From: Nostoc sp. UHCC 0702
Lineage (GTDB): Bacteria; Cyanobacteriota; Cyanobacteriia; Cyanobacteriales; Nostocaceae
Assembly: GCA_017164015.1 (NCBI GenBank)
Contig: CP071065.1
Span: 2,508,501 to 2,572,500, forward strand
Direction: 5' to 3'
DNA: 64,000 nucleotides
Under the pieces are notes generated by a model, which did not search any database, was not told where the DNA came from, and saw only the letters and a list, made by a program, of their open reading frames with translations. This document shows, piece by piece, positions 33,824 through 43,712 of the stretch. The position numbers and the translations under genes were made by a program. Position 1 is the stretch's first letter. Every line of letters begins with the position of its first letter.

Positions 33824-33842
33824 GAGCTAATGCTAAATCAAA

Positions 33843-33870
33843 GTAGGGGCGCACATCTGTGCGTCCCTAC
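33843..33870. repeat. Interspersed palindrome GTAGGGGCGCAC/GTGCGTCCCTAC
   Basis: Second copy of the palindrome at 33448, with a four-base loop and one mismatch. Confidence 0.8.
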
Positions 33871-33945
33871 TTAATATTTAATTAATAAAAATTCTGGCAT
33901 ATTGTCATGTTTAAATGACAAATATATGTTATATTTAATATAGTG

Positions 33946-34308
33946 ATGAACGCTACAGAAATATCAGTTGAAATGATTGCTGAAGATATCCTAGCTAAAG
34001 AATTCACTAGAGTCGTCAGTGACTATTACCCACAACTTGGGGAATTGTTGGATGGGTGTTATGTGAAAGTCATCACCTGTTTTTGGGGACGACCTGCCAG
34101 ACGCTTGCAATATATAGGGATTTATTGCTCTGAAGAAATGCTTCCCTACGTGCAAGCCAACAAAGAAATACTCAGAGAATTAGCAGATAATATGGGGCTA
34201 GTTCAAGTAGTTTGTATGAATGCGAAGCGCTTGCTACGCGATCCGATGTCAAAGCTAAAGCAGAACGAGCCACGCTTATGGTTGGAGTTGCAATGGGTAG
34301 TTACTTAG
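33946..34308 (+). CDS. Protein of unknown function
   Basis: 120 residues, soluble, mixed alpha/beta (ILAKEFTRVVSDYYPQLGELLDGCYVKVITCFWGRPARRLQYIGIYCSEEM). No recognised motif. ATG at 33946 is used; a GTG lies one codon upstream. Followed by a repeat array that fills the spacer to the LLM gene. Confidence 0.65.
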   Translation: MNATEISVEMIAEDILAKEFTRVVSDYYPQLGELLDGCYVKVITCFWGRPARRLQYIGIYCSEEMLPYVQANKEILRELADNMGLVQVVCMNAKRLLRDPMSKLKQNEPRLWLELQWVVT

Positions 34309-34310
34309 CG

Positions 34311-34452
34311 GGGGAGATGGGGAGATGGGGGGATGAGGGAGATGGGGGGATGAGGGAGGTGTTCACTCTTAACTCCTAACTCCTAACTCCTAACTCCTAA
34401 CTCTTAACTCTTAAATCCTAACTCCTAACTCTTAACTCCTTAACTCCTTAAC
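34311..34452. repeat. Two short tandem arrays before the LLM gene
   Basis: (GGGGAGATGG/GGGGATGAGG)n at about 34311-34360 and (CTCCTAA)n/(CTCTTAA)n at about 34366-34450, ending two bases before the ATG of the next gene and replacing its ribosome site. Confidence 0.88.
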
Positions 34453-34453
34453 A

Positions 34454-35479
34454 ATGAAAACCGGACTTTTCTGCAATTACGACAATCATCACCAAGATTA
34501 CTACCGTGCCATTTTTGAACAAGTTGCATTGGTAAAAGAGGCGGAAAGCTTAGGCTTTGAGGAAGCTTGGGTAAGTGAGCATCATTTTAGTGAATCCAAT
34601 CTGAGTCCATCTATGTTGGTGTTGATGGCGCACTTGGCGGGATTGACTTCAAATATTCAATTAGGCACGGCTGCGGTGTTACTACCTTTCCATAACCCGA
34701 TTCGGGTAGCGGAAGATATTGCCACGTTGGATCATTTGTGCAATGGACGATTGTTATTTGGGGTTGCCAAAGGGGGGCCATTTCCCCAACAGAATAAGCA
34801 TTTTGCTACACCAATGGGTGAATCTCGTGCCAGGATGCTAGAGGCAATGACATTGATTCAGAAGCTTTTATATGAAACTGATGTATCATTTAATGGGCAA
34901 TTTTATCAATGCGATCGCCTGACAATTTACCCAAAACCGTTACAACAACAAATTCCAGTATATGTAGCTACTGGTGGGGATGATGGTATAGAATTTGCTG
35001 CCAAACATTCCTTTGCTTTGATGGGGGGGCCACCGTTTTCTTTGGAAAGGTTAAAGAAGACTCTAGCTAAGTATCGAGCCTTAAATTCTAGTGGCTCAGA
35101 AAAGTTAGTGTTAGCACGCTTTTTTTATGTGGGTAAAACCTACGATGAGGCAGTGAACGAAGCATTACCTTTCATTCGCAAATTTAGCGATAAAATGAAA
35201 GCTAACTCTGCCCAAGTTATGCAGAAAAGTTCTAGTGGTCATCAGCCATTTGACCGTACAAACATTTGTTTCGATGAAGACTATTTGATTGAAAATTCAA
35301 TCATTGGTGATGTAGTCACTTGTCGAGACAAAATCAAAAAATTCCAAGATGAATTAAATTTAGGTACACTAGCGCTCAAACCCTCAGCTTTGACTCTGCA
35401 AAAAAACCTGGAGAGTTTGCAGCGCTATAACCAAGAGGTACGAAATTATGTCCAAATTACCACTGCTTCCTCCCGATGA
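34454..35479 (+). CDS. LLM class flavin-dependent oxidoreductase
   Basis: 341 residues, luciferase-like TIM barrel that uses reduced FMN. Motifs: GFEEAWVSEHHFSESN (residues about 35-50, typical His pair), IQLGTAAVLLPFHNPIRVAEDIATLDHLCNGRL (about 75-107) and GVAKGGPFPQ. The substrate cannot be read; alkanal, sulphonate and coenzyme F420-related roles occur in the family. Its end overlaps the next gene by 32 bp, so they form a unit. Confidence 0.9.
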   Translation: MKTGLFCNYDNHHQDYYRAIFEQVALVKEAESLGFEEAWVSEHHFSESNLSPSMLVLMAHLAGLTSNIQLGTAAVLLPFHNPIRVAEDIATLDHLCNGRLLFGVAKGGPFPQQNKHFATPMGESRARMLEAMTLIQKLLYETDVSFNGQFYQCDRLTIYPKPLQQQIPVYVATGGDDGIEFAAKHSFALMGGPPFSLERLKKTLAKYRALNSSGSEKLVLARFFYVGKTYDEAVNEALPFIRKFSDKMKANSAQVMQKSSSGHQPFDRTNICFDEDYLIENSIIGDVVTCRDKIKKFQDELNLGTLALKPSALTLQKNLESLQRYNQEVRNYVQITTASSR

Positions 35480-35819
35480 TTTGCCCCCAATTCAGGGGAC
35501 AAAACAGGATGGAATGCTGCATCTGGAACTAGAACAGTCTATTGGCAGATGCTTTTATCAAGCTTGCGATCGCATTACACAAGTACTATTGTCAAATTGT
35601 CAATGGTATCTCACCAGCGATGGTACTATCCTCATGCTAGTAATTGACTGTTCTGACATAGTATCTTACTGGCATATAGTCAGCAATATTCCTCAATTAG
35701 GAAATCGATTAGAGCGGTTTACTAGTAATGCCAAAATTCGGGTTTATCCTCCATTTGGCAAAGGTGGGCCGTTTGAAATCAGCGTGAATGAAATTTCAGC
35801 TTATAAAGACTGGCTGTAG
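35448..35819 (+). CDS. Protein of unknown function coupled to the LLM gene
   Basis: 123 residues, soluble, no recognised family. It starts inside the upstream LLM oxidoreductase gene in another frame, with AAGAGG as ribosome site. Features are RCFYQACDRITQVLLSN and a late KIRVYPPFGKGGPFEISVNEI segment. Coupling suggests a shared role. Confidence 0.72.
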   Translation: MSKLPLLPPDDLPPIQGTKQDGMLHLELEQSIGRCFYQACDRITQVLLSNCQWYLTSDGTILMLVIDCSDIVSYWHIVSNIPQLGNRLERFTSNAKIRVYPPFGKGGPFEISVNEISAYKDWL

Positions 35820-35844
35820 AGTGTTGAGACAATTCAAATTTTAC

Positions 35845-35988
35845 AGGACTTACGCAACTGGCACACATATTTTCTGCGATGGCAGTCTTGAGTCAATAGT
35901 CAAGGGTAAAAAGTCAAGATTTTTGGACTTTTGATTCTTGACTTTGGACGATTTTTGTCCTAAATATATGACAATGCGCGTAAGTCCT
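35845..35988. mobile_element. MITE-like element, family B (copy B2)
   Basis: AGGACTTACGC at 35845 and GCGTAAGTCCT ending at 35988; the inverted counterpart of B1 at 29551-29695, with related outer 20 bp and a diverged (GTCAAGA) centre. Confidence 0.88.
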
Positions 35989-36034
35989 ATTTTATTAGGT
36001 CTAACGCAAAATTAGTAGACCGTGCGTAAGTCAT

Positions 36035-36067
36035 AAACCCAGTTTTTTTATAAAAAGCTGGGTTTTT
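36035..36067 (+). terminator. Rho-independent terminator
   Basis: AAACCCAG (36035-36042) pairs with CTGGGTTT, followed by a T-run; an inner A/T pairing extends the stem. It would end transcription from the LLM unit. Confidence 0.75.
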
Positions 36068-36165
36068 ATGTATCAAATTGCAGTAAAAACCACAGAGGCG
36101 CAGAGAACACAGAGTCATCAGTCAAGATATAATTTAAGAACTTAAACGCCACCGAGATAAAGGTC

Positions 36166-36897
36166 ATGGTATCACCCGATCTCAAAAATGCGTTACCTAG
36201 CACTGATGAACTTCCTTGTTCAGACGATACACCAGTGGATAACGAAGACCAAAATTTTTTGCCCAATGTTTTACTATTTTTACTCAACTCCATTTGGGCA
36301 AATCGCACAGATTGGTTCTTCGCTGTGGATATGGGACTCTATCATACTACAGGGGTCAATCCCAGAGTTCCGGTAGTACCAGATGCATTTTTGAGTGTGG
36401 GAGTAGAACGGAAAAAAAATGGCAAGTCTCGCAAAAGTTATGCGGTTTGGGAAGAAAATGATGTAGTTCCGATACTCACATTAGAAATGGTATCCCACAC
36501 ACCAGGGGGTGAATACGACGAAAAAATGGCAATATACGCCAAACTCGGTGTATTGTACTATGTGATTTATAATCCTGAATATTGGCGACGCGACCAACAT
36601 CAACCTTTTGAAGTGTATAAATTGGTGGATGGTAGCTATCAATTGCAAATTGGTGAACCCTATTGGATGAGCGAAGTGGGTTTAGGTATTGGGCGATATC
36701 AGGGTACAGTTGCAGGCATTCAACAAGAGTTGTTGGCTTGCTATAATCAGCAAGGCGATCGCTATTTGATGCCAGAAGAACAGGCTCAACAAGAACGAAT
36801 ACGCGCTGAACAAGAACGAACACGTGCTGAACAGTTAGCACAGTATTTACGTTCCTTGGGTATAGATCCTGATAATCTACCTAGTGAGCAAGGTTAA
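36166..36897 (+). CDS. Uma2 family (DUF820) putative endonuclease
   Basis: 243 residues. The restriction-endonuclease-like fold core of Uma2 proteins is visible: VPVVPDAFLSVG (Asp), VPILTLEMVS (Glu in the xLxxE position), YDEKMAIYAKLGVLYYVIYNP. The family is highly expanded in cyanobacteria and has no firm function. The C-terminus is a charged coiled coil (EEQAQQERIRAEQERTRAEQLAQYLRSLGIDPDNL), usual in this group. Single gene. Confidence 0.9.
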   Translation: MVSPDLKNALPSTDELPCSDDTPVDNEDQNFLPNVLLFLLNSIWANRTDWFFAVDMGLYHTTGVNPRVPVVPDAFLSVGVERKKNGKSRKSYAVWEENDVVPILTLEMVSHTPGGEYDEKMAIYAKLGVLYYVIYNPEYWRRDQHQPFEVYKLVDGSYQLQIGEPYWMSEVGLGIGRYQGTVAGIQQELLACYNQQGDRYLMPEEQAQQERIRAEQERTRAEQLAQYLRSLGIDPDNLPSEQG

Positions 36898-37635
36898 TAC
36901 ATTTGGGTGTATAGCTAGATTAAGAGTCGTGATGCATCTTCGTGTCTTTGTGGTTCAATTTTTACCACAAAGGCACTAAGACACAAAGAATTTTTAAGTT
37001 AGATGGACACCATTGCATGTATAGCAAGGGACTGGGGACTGGGTGATATCATGTCCGGTTAATTAGTTATGATTCCCGCAATCATTGCACCCCACCCCTA
37101 ACCCCTCCCCGTTGACGGGGAGGGGAAACAAAGCTACGCTTTGGTGGGGTGGGGTTCTTTGGTTTTTATAAGTAATCAAGCGGACATGATATGAAAAGTC
37201 TTTTTGTGTCTAGGTTTTATCATCTGTTAATGTCCTAACCACCAAGACTTGTGCTATAAAATACCAACCACAGAAAGCTGCCTATTGCATTTTGTATGCC
37301 ATATTATGCTTTAATAAAAGCTATATCTATCTTCAGACATAATTTTTTTTGACAAAAGGTAGTTGTTAGAAATACATCTATTGTGAGAAAAAATATTTAA
37401 CTCAGTAATTTTCCTGTCATAAAGGATGCGAGTCTCACAACTTTGCATGTAGACATAAATCAAAAATCAGGTTTAAATTAATTACTAAATTCCAAAAAAC
37501 GATAAAAAATCATCTCAGGTAAAGAATAATCTCATCTTTCTAAAAAATCTCGTGAAGCCATAGATTGTCGTTTGCTAATGCAACTGCAACTAGCCTGTCC
37601 TCGGCTGATTCTGAATCACAGTACTGGTAACGATA
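36898..37635. other. Intergenic region with hairpin and MITE A2
   Basis: 738 bp. CTTTGTGGTTC...TTACCACAAAGGCAC (about 36947-36975) is a dispersed hairpin. The family A element is at 37046-37192. The remaining 440 bp upstream of the TamB-like gene is AT-rich and presumably holds its promoter. Confidence 0.55.
37046..37192. mobile_element. MITE-like element, family A (copy A2)
   Basis: ATATCATGTCCG (37046-37057) to CGGACATGATAT (37181-37192), 147 bp. It is the copy at 6218-6365 in the opposite orientation, with the same CCTCCCCGTTGACGGGGAGG centre. Confidence 0.88.
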
Positions 37636-40600
37636 ATGACGCGCTCTCCCAATTCCGGAAATGATCAAGAACCTTCTAATCGTCGTCTTTGGCTTGTGCT
37701 TTTAGGACGTACCAGTCTGGTTCTATTTGTAATTTTGCTCGCTGGAATTGCAGCTGGTGCTTGGTGGGCTAGAAATTATATATATACAGAATTAGCACCG
37801 ATAGTAGAGCAAAATTTAGAGCAATCGCTTGGTCGTCCGATAAAAGTTGGGAAAGTTGAAAGTTTTTCACTTTCTAGTTTAAGATTTAGTTCTTTATCGA
37901 TACCAGCAACTTCTACCGATCCTGACCAAGTATCAGCAAAAGCTGTGGATGTAGAATTCTCGTTGCTGCAACTTCTTGTGACTCGAAAACTAGGATTAAA
38001 TGTGACTTTAGTTCAGCCTAAAGTGTTTATCCAACAAGATAAAGATGGTAGCTGGGTGAGGTCTGAAGTCAAGCCTGGGGAAGGTAAAGGTACTATTCAA
38101 ACTGAGTTACAGAAACTTGAAATTCAAGATGGAGATATAGAATTATTACCAGCACCAGCACCAACTAAACCAAAAGGTTCAGTAGTATTAGATCAAGTCG
38201 GTGGTATTGCGCGATTTTCAGATGACAGTCAAGGAGTTGCCTATGATGTAAATGCTGAACTCACTAGGGGCGGTGCTGTTAAAATCTCTGGTACAACAGA
38301 ATTAAAAACACTCAACACTAATCTTAAAGTTATCGCGCAAGATTTACAAGCATCTGATGTCACTCGTTTAATACAGTTACCCATTGCTTTGGAAGCTGGA
38401 CAAGTCAATGCTGATTTAGGAGTTCAAATTCAATCTAATCAAACTACCGAAATAGCTTTGACAGGAACAGCTATAGCCAATAAAGTCACTGCCCAAATAG
38501 AAAATATTCCTCAACAATTTGCTAATTCTACTGGCAGATTGGTGTTCGAGGGTCAGACAATTACTTTAGATAATGTAAGTACCAGTTTTGGCAAGGTTCC
38601 ACTGTTGGCAAATGGAACAGTTGATACTAAAAAAGGTTTTAATCTTTCAGCGCAGATTAAATCAGTTAGCGCGAAAAATATTTTAGACACATTCAAGGTG
38701 ACTTCGCCAGTCTTAGCTGCTGGAGAAGTGCAAGCAAATATTAAAGTACAAGGTTCACTTCAGCAGCCAGTCCTCAGCGGTACCGCCAGTAATACAAAAC
38801 CGATTCAAGTTGACCGCGTTTTATTTAAAGCTGTTAATACCGACTTTCGTTTAAGTGTATCTGAATCTGCATCTCAAATTGCCGTTAATAATCTCGAATT
38901 AGTCCCAGCAGCAGGTGGTGAAATTAGAGGCAGTGGTCAAGCTACACTAGGCGGGCAGGTAAAATTTAATGTTGCAGCTGACGGTGTGTCAGGGGATATA
39001 CTAGCACGTAGCTACGGCTTTACTCCTCCAATCAACGTTGGTAATGTATCAGCAAGGGCGGTAATTTCTGGTTCACTTGGGAAACAGCCTTTGGCTTTGA
39101 ACATTTCCAGCGTACAGGTGAAGCCGCCAGCAGGGGGGCAAATTGTCGGGAATGGTCAAATAGAACTGGCATCCCAAGGTAGGGTGTTATTTAATCTTAA
39201 AGCAGAAAATTTACCAGGGGATGCGATCGCTAAAACAAACGCCTCATCCTCATATAAACTTGGCACTGTCTCAGCAAATGCTAGGATTTTTGGCACTTTA
39301 GGCAACTTACAAACATTAGCACAAGTGCAAGCACCCGGTGCCACCTATCCCACCACCGGACAAGTTGCAATTGCTCAACAAGGCAAAAATATCCTCTTGC
39401 CGGCTGCTGTTTTCAATGTGGCAGGCAGTACAATCAGGGCTAGAGGTCAGATTGTAGAACAACGCTGGCAAGCTATTGTTAACGCTTCACAATTACAATT
39501 AAACCGTTTTAAAGAGGTTCCACCGCAGTTTCAGGGAGTCGTAAATAATGCGGCGTTTAATTTGTCGGGGACTACAGCTTCATTCCAACCTGCAAATATT
39601 CAAGCTACGGGACGAGCTTCCTTGAGTGTGGCGGGAGGTACTGTTAATGTTAGCAATGCTAACTTGAATGCTGGACGCTGGCAAGCTGCTGTCAGTGCCC
39701 AACAATTACAATTAAGTCGTTTTCCAGAGGTTCCGCCCCAGTTTCAAGGAGTCGTAAATAATGCGTCGTTGAATTTGTCAGGAACTACGGCTTCATTCCA
39801 ACCTGCAAATATTCAAGCTACGGGACGCGCTTCTTTGAGTGTGGCGGGAGGTACTGTTAATGTTAGCAATGCTAACCTGAATGCTGGACGCTGGCAAGCT
39901 GCTGTCAATGCCCAACAATTACAATTAAGCCGTTTTCCAGAGGTTCCACCACAGTTTCAGGGAGTCGTAAATAATGCGGCGTTGAATTTGTCAGGGACTA
40001 CGGCTTCATTCCAACCTGCAAATATTCAAGCTACGGGACGCGCTTCTTTGAGTGTGGCGGGAGGTACTGTTAATGTTAGCAATGCTAACCTGAATGCTGG
40101 ACGCTGGCAAGCTGCTGTCAATGCCCAACAATTACAATTAAGCCGTTTTCCAGAGGTTCCACCACAGTTTCAGGGAGTCGTAAATAATGCGGCGTTGAAT
40201 TTGTCAGGGACTACCGCTTCATTCCAACCTGCAAATATTCAAGCCACGGGACGCGCTTCCTTGAGTGTGGCGGGAGGTACTGTTAATGTTAGCAATGCTA
40301 ACTTGAATGCTGGACGCTGGCAAGCCGTCGCCAACGTTTCTCAAATTCAACTCAACCGTTTTTCACCACAACTACGAGGACAGCTCAATAGTAATGTAGA
40401 ATTGGCAGGCACAACAGCATCTTTTCAACTTGCAGATATTCGCGCCGCTGGACAAATTAGCGCTTCCCAAGGTTTAGGGCCGTTAGCACAACCACTAACA
40501 GCGCAATTTCAATGGAATGGCAACCAAATTATAGTACAACGGGCAACTACACCAGGATTAACTGCTAATGGTGCGATCGCAGTTCAACTACCAGACAATG

Positions 40601-43600
40601 GTACACCCAGAATTGCCGGATTTAATTTAAATATAGTAGCCCAGAATTTCAACCTGAATAATACAGGTTTGCAAGTTCCTGGCGACTTAGCACTAGCAGG
40701 GTTTCTTGATTTTAACGGGCGAGTTACAGGTACTTTAGAAACTCCCCAAGCTACGGGAAACATCCAACTGCGGAATTTCAATGTCAGTAACTTAGCCTTT
40801 GACCCTGTATTAACTGGAAACGTGAATTTTCAGGGAGGACAAGGAGGAAGTCTCCAACTTGCGGGTAGGCAAGATAGAATCGCACTTAACCTTAGTGCAG
40901 ATTATAAACCAACCTCATTTTTAGTCAAGCGCGGTGAAGCAGTTACCACAGGCAGAACCGAGGGAGATAACTTAATCGTCAACGCCCAACAGTTTCCCAT
41001 CGCTTTAATTGGCGGCTTCATCCCTGTCAGTAGATTGAAACCGTTGGGGGGACAATTATCTGGTAATTTAGTTGTCAACTTGAATAATTATGCCATAGCT
41101 GGAGATGTCGCGATCGCAGCGCCTCGTGTTGGCAGAGTCTCAGCCGATGAATTTCGAGCTAACATCAATTATGCCAATGGTGCCGCTAGCTTAAATAATG
41201 GACTATTGCGGATAGGAGACAGCAACATAGCCCTCAGTGGTAGTTTGGAAACAGGAAACAACCCGCAATTTCAAGTACAAGCTAACTTTGAGCAAACCAG
41301 AATTGAAAAAGTTTTACAAGCATTTAAAATCTATGACTTTAAAGACCTTGGTGGCTTCGAGTCTCCCACCTCAGCAGGTGCAGAAGCACTGGACACTACG
41401 CCTGTAAGTTTGCCAAACGCAGATTTAAAAACACAGTTAGAGTATTTCTCCAAAATTCAAACATCAGTCGCCAGACTTCAGCAGCAACAAAGGCGAAATG
41501 CACCACCTTTGCCTACCCTAGCAGAATTCAGCGGTGCTATCAGTGGTGCAATTAATGCCAGTGGTTCCTTGAGGACTGGGTTAAATGTCGGCTTTAATGT
41601 TCAAGGTGCTAACTGGGAATGGGGTGACTACTCAATTGATGAAGTCATAGCTAGAGGCAATTTTGCAGATGGTGTTGTCACACTTTCGCCCTTGAGTGTC
41701 GGCATAAATCAAGGACAAGTCGCTTTTTCTGGACAATTAGGCACCGAACAACTTTCAGGACAGTTGCGTGTAGCAAGTCTGCCACTATCACTTTTTGACC
41801 CTCTGATCAAAAGATATCCTATAGATGTCACAGGTGAAGTAAACGCTGTCGCCAATTTACAAGGCAGTTTACAAGACCCTACAGTAGGTGGGCAACTTTC
41901 CCTAGCCAATGCCACCTTAAACGAGCAACCTGTACAAACAGGTCAAGTCAACTTTAACTATAACGATGCCCGCTTCAATTTTGATAGTACCTTACTTCTG
42001 CAAGGAACACAACCAGTAACAGCTACAGGTAGCGTACCTGTTCCCTTGCCTTTTGTGGCAGTACAACCAAGCAATCAAATCAGCGTTAACGCCAGTGTGA
42101 GAAATGAAGGCTTGGCACTGTTAAACTTATTTACCAACAATCAAGTTAGTTGGATAGATGGTCAAGGAGAAGTCGATGTTAACGTCCAAGGTACTTTAAA
42201 CCAGCCAATTATTAACGGTAATGCTACCGTCAACAATGCTACACTCCGCGCTCAAGCTTTATCAGAACCTTTAACAAATGTTACGGGTACAGTCCTATTT
42301 AATAGGAATACGATAAATGTCCAAGGTATTCAAGGCAATTATAATCAAGGACTAGTCACAGCTTCCGGAATCCTACCTATATTGACTGCTGGACAAAACA
42401 TATCCAACCCCCTGACAGTAGACATAGAAAAACCGTTAGATTTTCAAGTTCCAAATTTGTATGAAGGTGGTGTTAGCGGTAACGCTGTCATTCGTGGTAC
42501 AGCATTAAGACCTCGAATTGGTGGAGAAATTCAACTAAGTGATGGTCGAGTCACCATTGGAAAAACTGCTAATGCTACCTCAAATACAACAAATACAGCA
42601 GAGGATAACACTAACAACTTAACTACAGCAGAGAATAGCATTAACGCTGCAACTACAGCAGAGAATAACGCTAACGCCGCAACTCCAACAGAGACTAATA
42701 CTAACGCCACAACTAGACCCAACTTACCAGTAGAGTTTACAGATTTACGGTTAGTTTTGGGCGATGACGTTCGTGTCACCAGTCAGTCGCTACTTGACTT
42801 TGTACCAGGAGGAGCCGCCTTGAGTCAACCCATACTCAGCTTTGACGCCAAAGGCGACTTAACAGTTAATGGTACTTTAGCCGAACCCCTCCCCGAAGGA
42901 GTCATTCGTCTCACGGGAGGAAGAATCAGCTTATTTTCAACTGAGTTTACCTTAGAACGTGGCTACGAACACACCGCCAGCTTTACCCCTAGTCAAGGAC
43001 TTGACCCTACCTTAGATGTCAGACTTTTAGCAATTGTACCTGAAACATCAGGAACAAGCGATCGCACTTTAGAATCACCTTTATCTGCGGAAATCAGCGA
43101 TGTTTCAGCAAACAACTTCGGTACATTGCGTACCGTCCGCGTGCGTGCAACAGCCACAGGCCCAGCCAGTGAATTGAGCAACAACTTAGAATTGACAAGT
43201 GAACCACGTCGTAGTAGAGGAGAAATCGTCGCTTTATTAGGTGGTTCAATTATCAATAATTTCACTCAAACAGGAGATGCAACCCAAGGGCTGACTAATT
43301 TTGCTAGTACCACCGTTTTAGGTAGTTTACAGGGTACCATCACCGCGATCGGGCAAGCAGTTGGTTTTAGTGAATTTCGCATATATCCTACCCCTGCTTC
43401 CAATGAAACATCGAGATCTTCAGTTCTCAATTTATCAGCAGAAGGTGTATTTAACATCAATAACAATTTATCAGTCTCTCTATCACGGCCTTTTTCTAAC
43501 AATGAGTCTTTCCGTTACAATCTCCTCTATCGCCTCAGTGATGAAATTTTGGTGCGAGGCTCAACTAATTTAGGTGATGACAGTCAATTGATACTTGACT

Positions 43601-43617
43601 ATGAAACGCGATTTTAA
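37636..43617 (+). CDS. TamB-like translocation/assembly protein
   Basis: 1993 residues. One N-terminal membrane anchor (about 15-45), an AsmA/TamB-like start (LEQSLGRPIKVGKVESFSLSSLRFSSLSIPA), then a very long beta-rich region typical of bridge-like proteins that span the periplasm, and a C-terminal TamB (DUF490) domain ending in a beta-strand with terminal Phe (SQLILDYETRF). Such proteins link inner and outer membranes for outer-membrane protein or lipid transport. Residues about 610-893 are four nearly identical 71-residue repeats. An Asn/Thr-rich linker near residue 1640 (NATSNTTNTAEDNTNN) is probably disordered. The call is by architecture; the partner Omp85 protein is not in this window. 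Confidence 0.9.
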   Translation: MTRSPNSGNDQEPSNRRLWLVLLGRTSLVLFVILLAGIAAGAWWARNYIYTELAPIVEQNLEQSLGRPIKVGKVESFSLSSLRFSSLSIPATSTDPDQVSAKAVDVEFSLLQLLVTRKLGLNVTLVQPKVFIQQDKDGSWVRSEVKPGEGKGTIQTELQKLEIQDGDIELLPAPAPTKPKGSVVLDQVGGIARFSDDSQGVAYDVNAELTRGGAVKISGTTELKTLNTNLKVIAQDLQASDVTRLIQLPIALEAGQVNADLGVQIQSNQTTEIALTGTAIANKVTAQIENIPQQFANSTGRLVFEGQTITLDNVSTSFGKVPLLANGTVDTKKGFNLSAQIKSVSAKNILDTFKVTSPVLAAGEVQANIKVQGSLQQPVLSGTASNTKPIQVDRVLFKAVNTDFRLSVSESASQIAVNNLELVPAAGGEIRGSGQATLGGQVKFNVAADGVSGDILARSYGFTPPINVGNVSARAVISGSLGKQPLALNISSVQVKPPAGGQIVGNGQIELASQGRVLFNLKAENLPGDAIAKTNASSSYKLGTVSANARIFGTLGNLQTLAQVQAPGATYPTTGQVAIAQQGKNILLPAAVFNVAGSTIRARGQIVEQRWQAIVNASQLQLNRFKEVPPQFQGVVNNAAFNLSGTTASFQPANIQATGRASLSVAGGTVNVSNANLNAGRWQAAVSAQQLQLSRFPEVPPQFQGVVNNASLNLSGTTASFQPANIQATGRASLSVAGGTVNVSNANLNAGRWQAAVNAQQLQLSRFPEVPPQFQGVVNNAALNLSGTTASFQPANIQATGRASLSVAGGTVNVSNANLNAGRWQAAVNAQQLQLSRFPEVPPQFQGVVNNAALNLSGTTASFQPANIQATGRASLSVAGGTVNVSNANLNAGRWQAVANVSQIQLNRFSPQLRGQLNSNVELAGTTASFQLADIRAAGQISASQGLGPLAQPLTAQFQWNGNQIIVQRATTPGLTANGAIAVQLPDNGTPRIAGFNLNIVAQNFNLNNTGLQVPGDLALAGFLDFNGRVTGTLETPQATGNIQLRNFNVSNLAFDPVLTGNVNFQGGQGGSLQLAGRQDRIALNLSADYKPTSFLVKRGEAVTTGRTEGDNLIVNAQQFPIALIGGFIPVSRLKPLGGQLSGNLVVNLNNYAIAGDVAIAAPRVGRVSADEFRANINYANGAASLNNGLLRIGDSNIALSGSLETGNNPQFQVQANFEQTRIEKVLQAFKIYDFKDLGGFESPTSAGAEALDTTPVSLPNADLKTQLEYFSKIQTSVARLQQQQRRNAPPLPTLAEFSGAISGAINASGSLRTGLNVGFNVQGANWEWGDYSIDEVIARGNFADGVVTLSPLSVGINQGQVAFSGQLGTEQLSGQLRVASLPLSLFDPLIKRYPIDVTGEVNAVANLQGSLQDPTVGGQLSLANATLNEQPVQTGQVNFNYNDARFNFDSTLLLQGTQPVTATGSVPVPLPFVAVQPSNQISVNASVRNEGLALLNLFTNNQVSWIDGQGEVDVNVQGTLNQPIINGNATVNNATLRAQALSEPLTNVTGTVLFNRNTINVQGIQGNYNQGLVTASGILPILTAGQNISNPLTVDIEKPLDFQVPNLYEGGVSGNAVIRGTALRPRIGGEIQLSDGRVTIGKTANATSNTTNTAEDNTNNLTTAENSINAATTAENNANAATPTETNTNATTRPNLPVEFTDLRLVLGDDVRVTSQSLLDFVPGGAALSQPILSFDAKGDLTVNGTLAEPLPEGVIRLTGGRISLFSTEFTLERGYEHTASFTPSQGLDPTLDVRLLAIVPETSGTSDRTLESPLSAEISDVSANNFGTLRTVRVRATATGPASELSNNLELTSEPRRSRGEIVALLGGSIINNFTQTGDATQGLTNFASTTVLGSLQGTITAIGQAVGFSEFRIYPTPASNETSRSSVLNLSAEGVFNINNNLSVSLSRPFSNNESFRYNLLYRLSDEILVRGSTNLGDDSQLILDYETRF
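39463..40314 (+). repeat. Four 213-bp tandem repeats inside the TamB-like gene
   Basis: Units start at 39463, 39676, 39889 and 40102 with an exact 213-bp period (71 codons). Units 2-4 differ at only a handful of positions; unit 1 and the following partial copy (from 40315) are more diverged, so expansion occurred in the middle. Confidence 0.93.
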
Positions 43618-43712
43618 CTAAAGATTACAATAGATTACTTAATGCTTCCAGATCAAGCTTTTGTGTATAAAGTTAGAATGTAATCAAGTCAAACAAGGAA
43701 GGTAAAAATATT

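Larger units (their letters stand above)
33296..33945. other. Intergenic cluster of palindromes and MITE A4
   Basis: Contains three strong hairpins (33376-33406, 33448-33473, 33843-33870) around the family A element at 33612-33823. No open frame of interest. Confidence 0.65.
35820..36165. other. Intergenic region with MITE B2 and a terminator
   Basis: Contains family B copy B2 (35845-35988), a partial further end at about 36000-36030 (TCTAACGCAAAATTAG ... CGTGCGTAAGTC) and the hairpin at 36035-36067. Confidence 0.6.
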
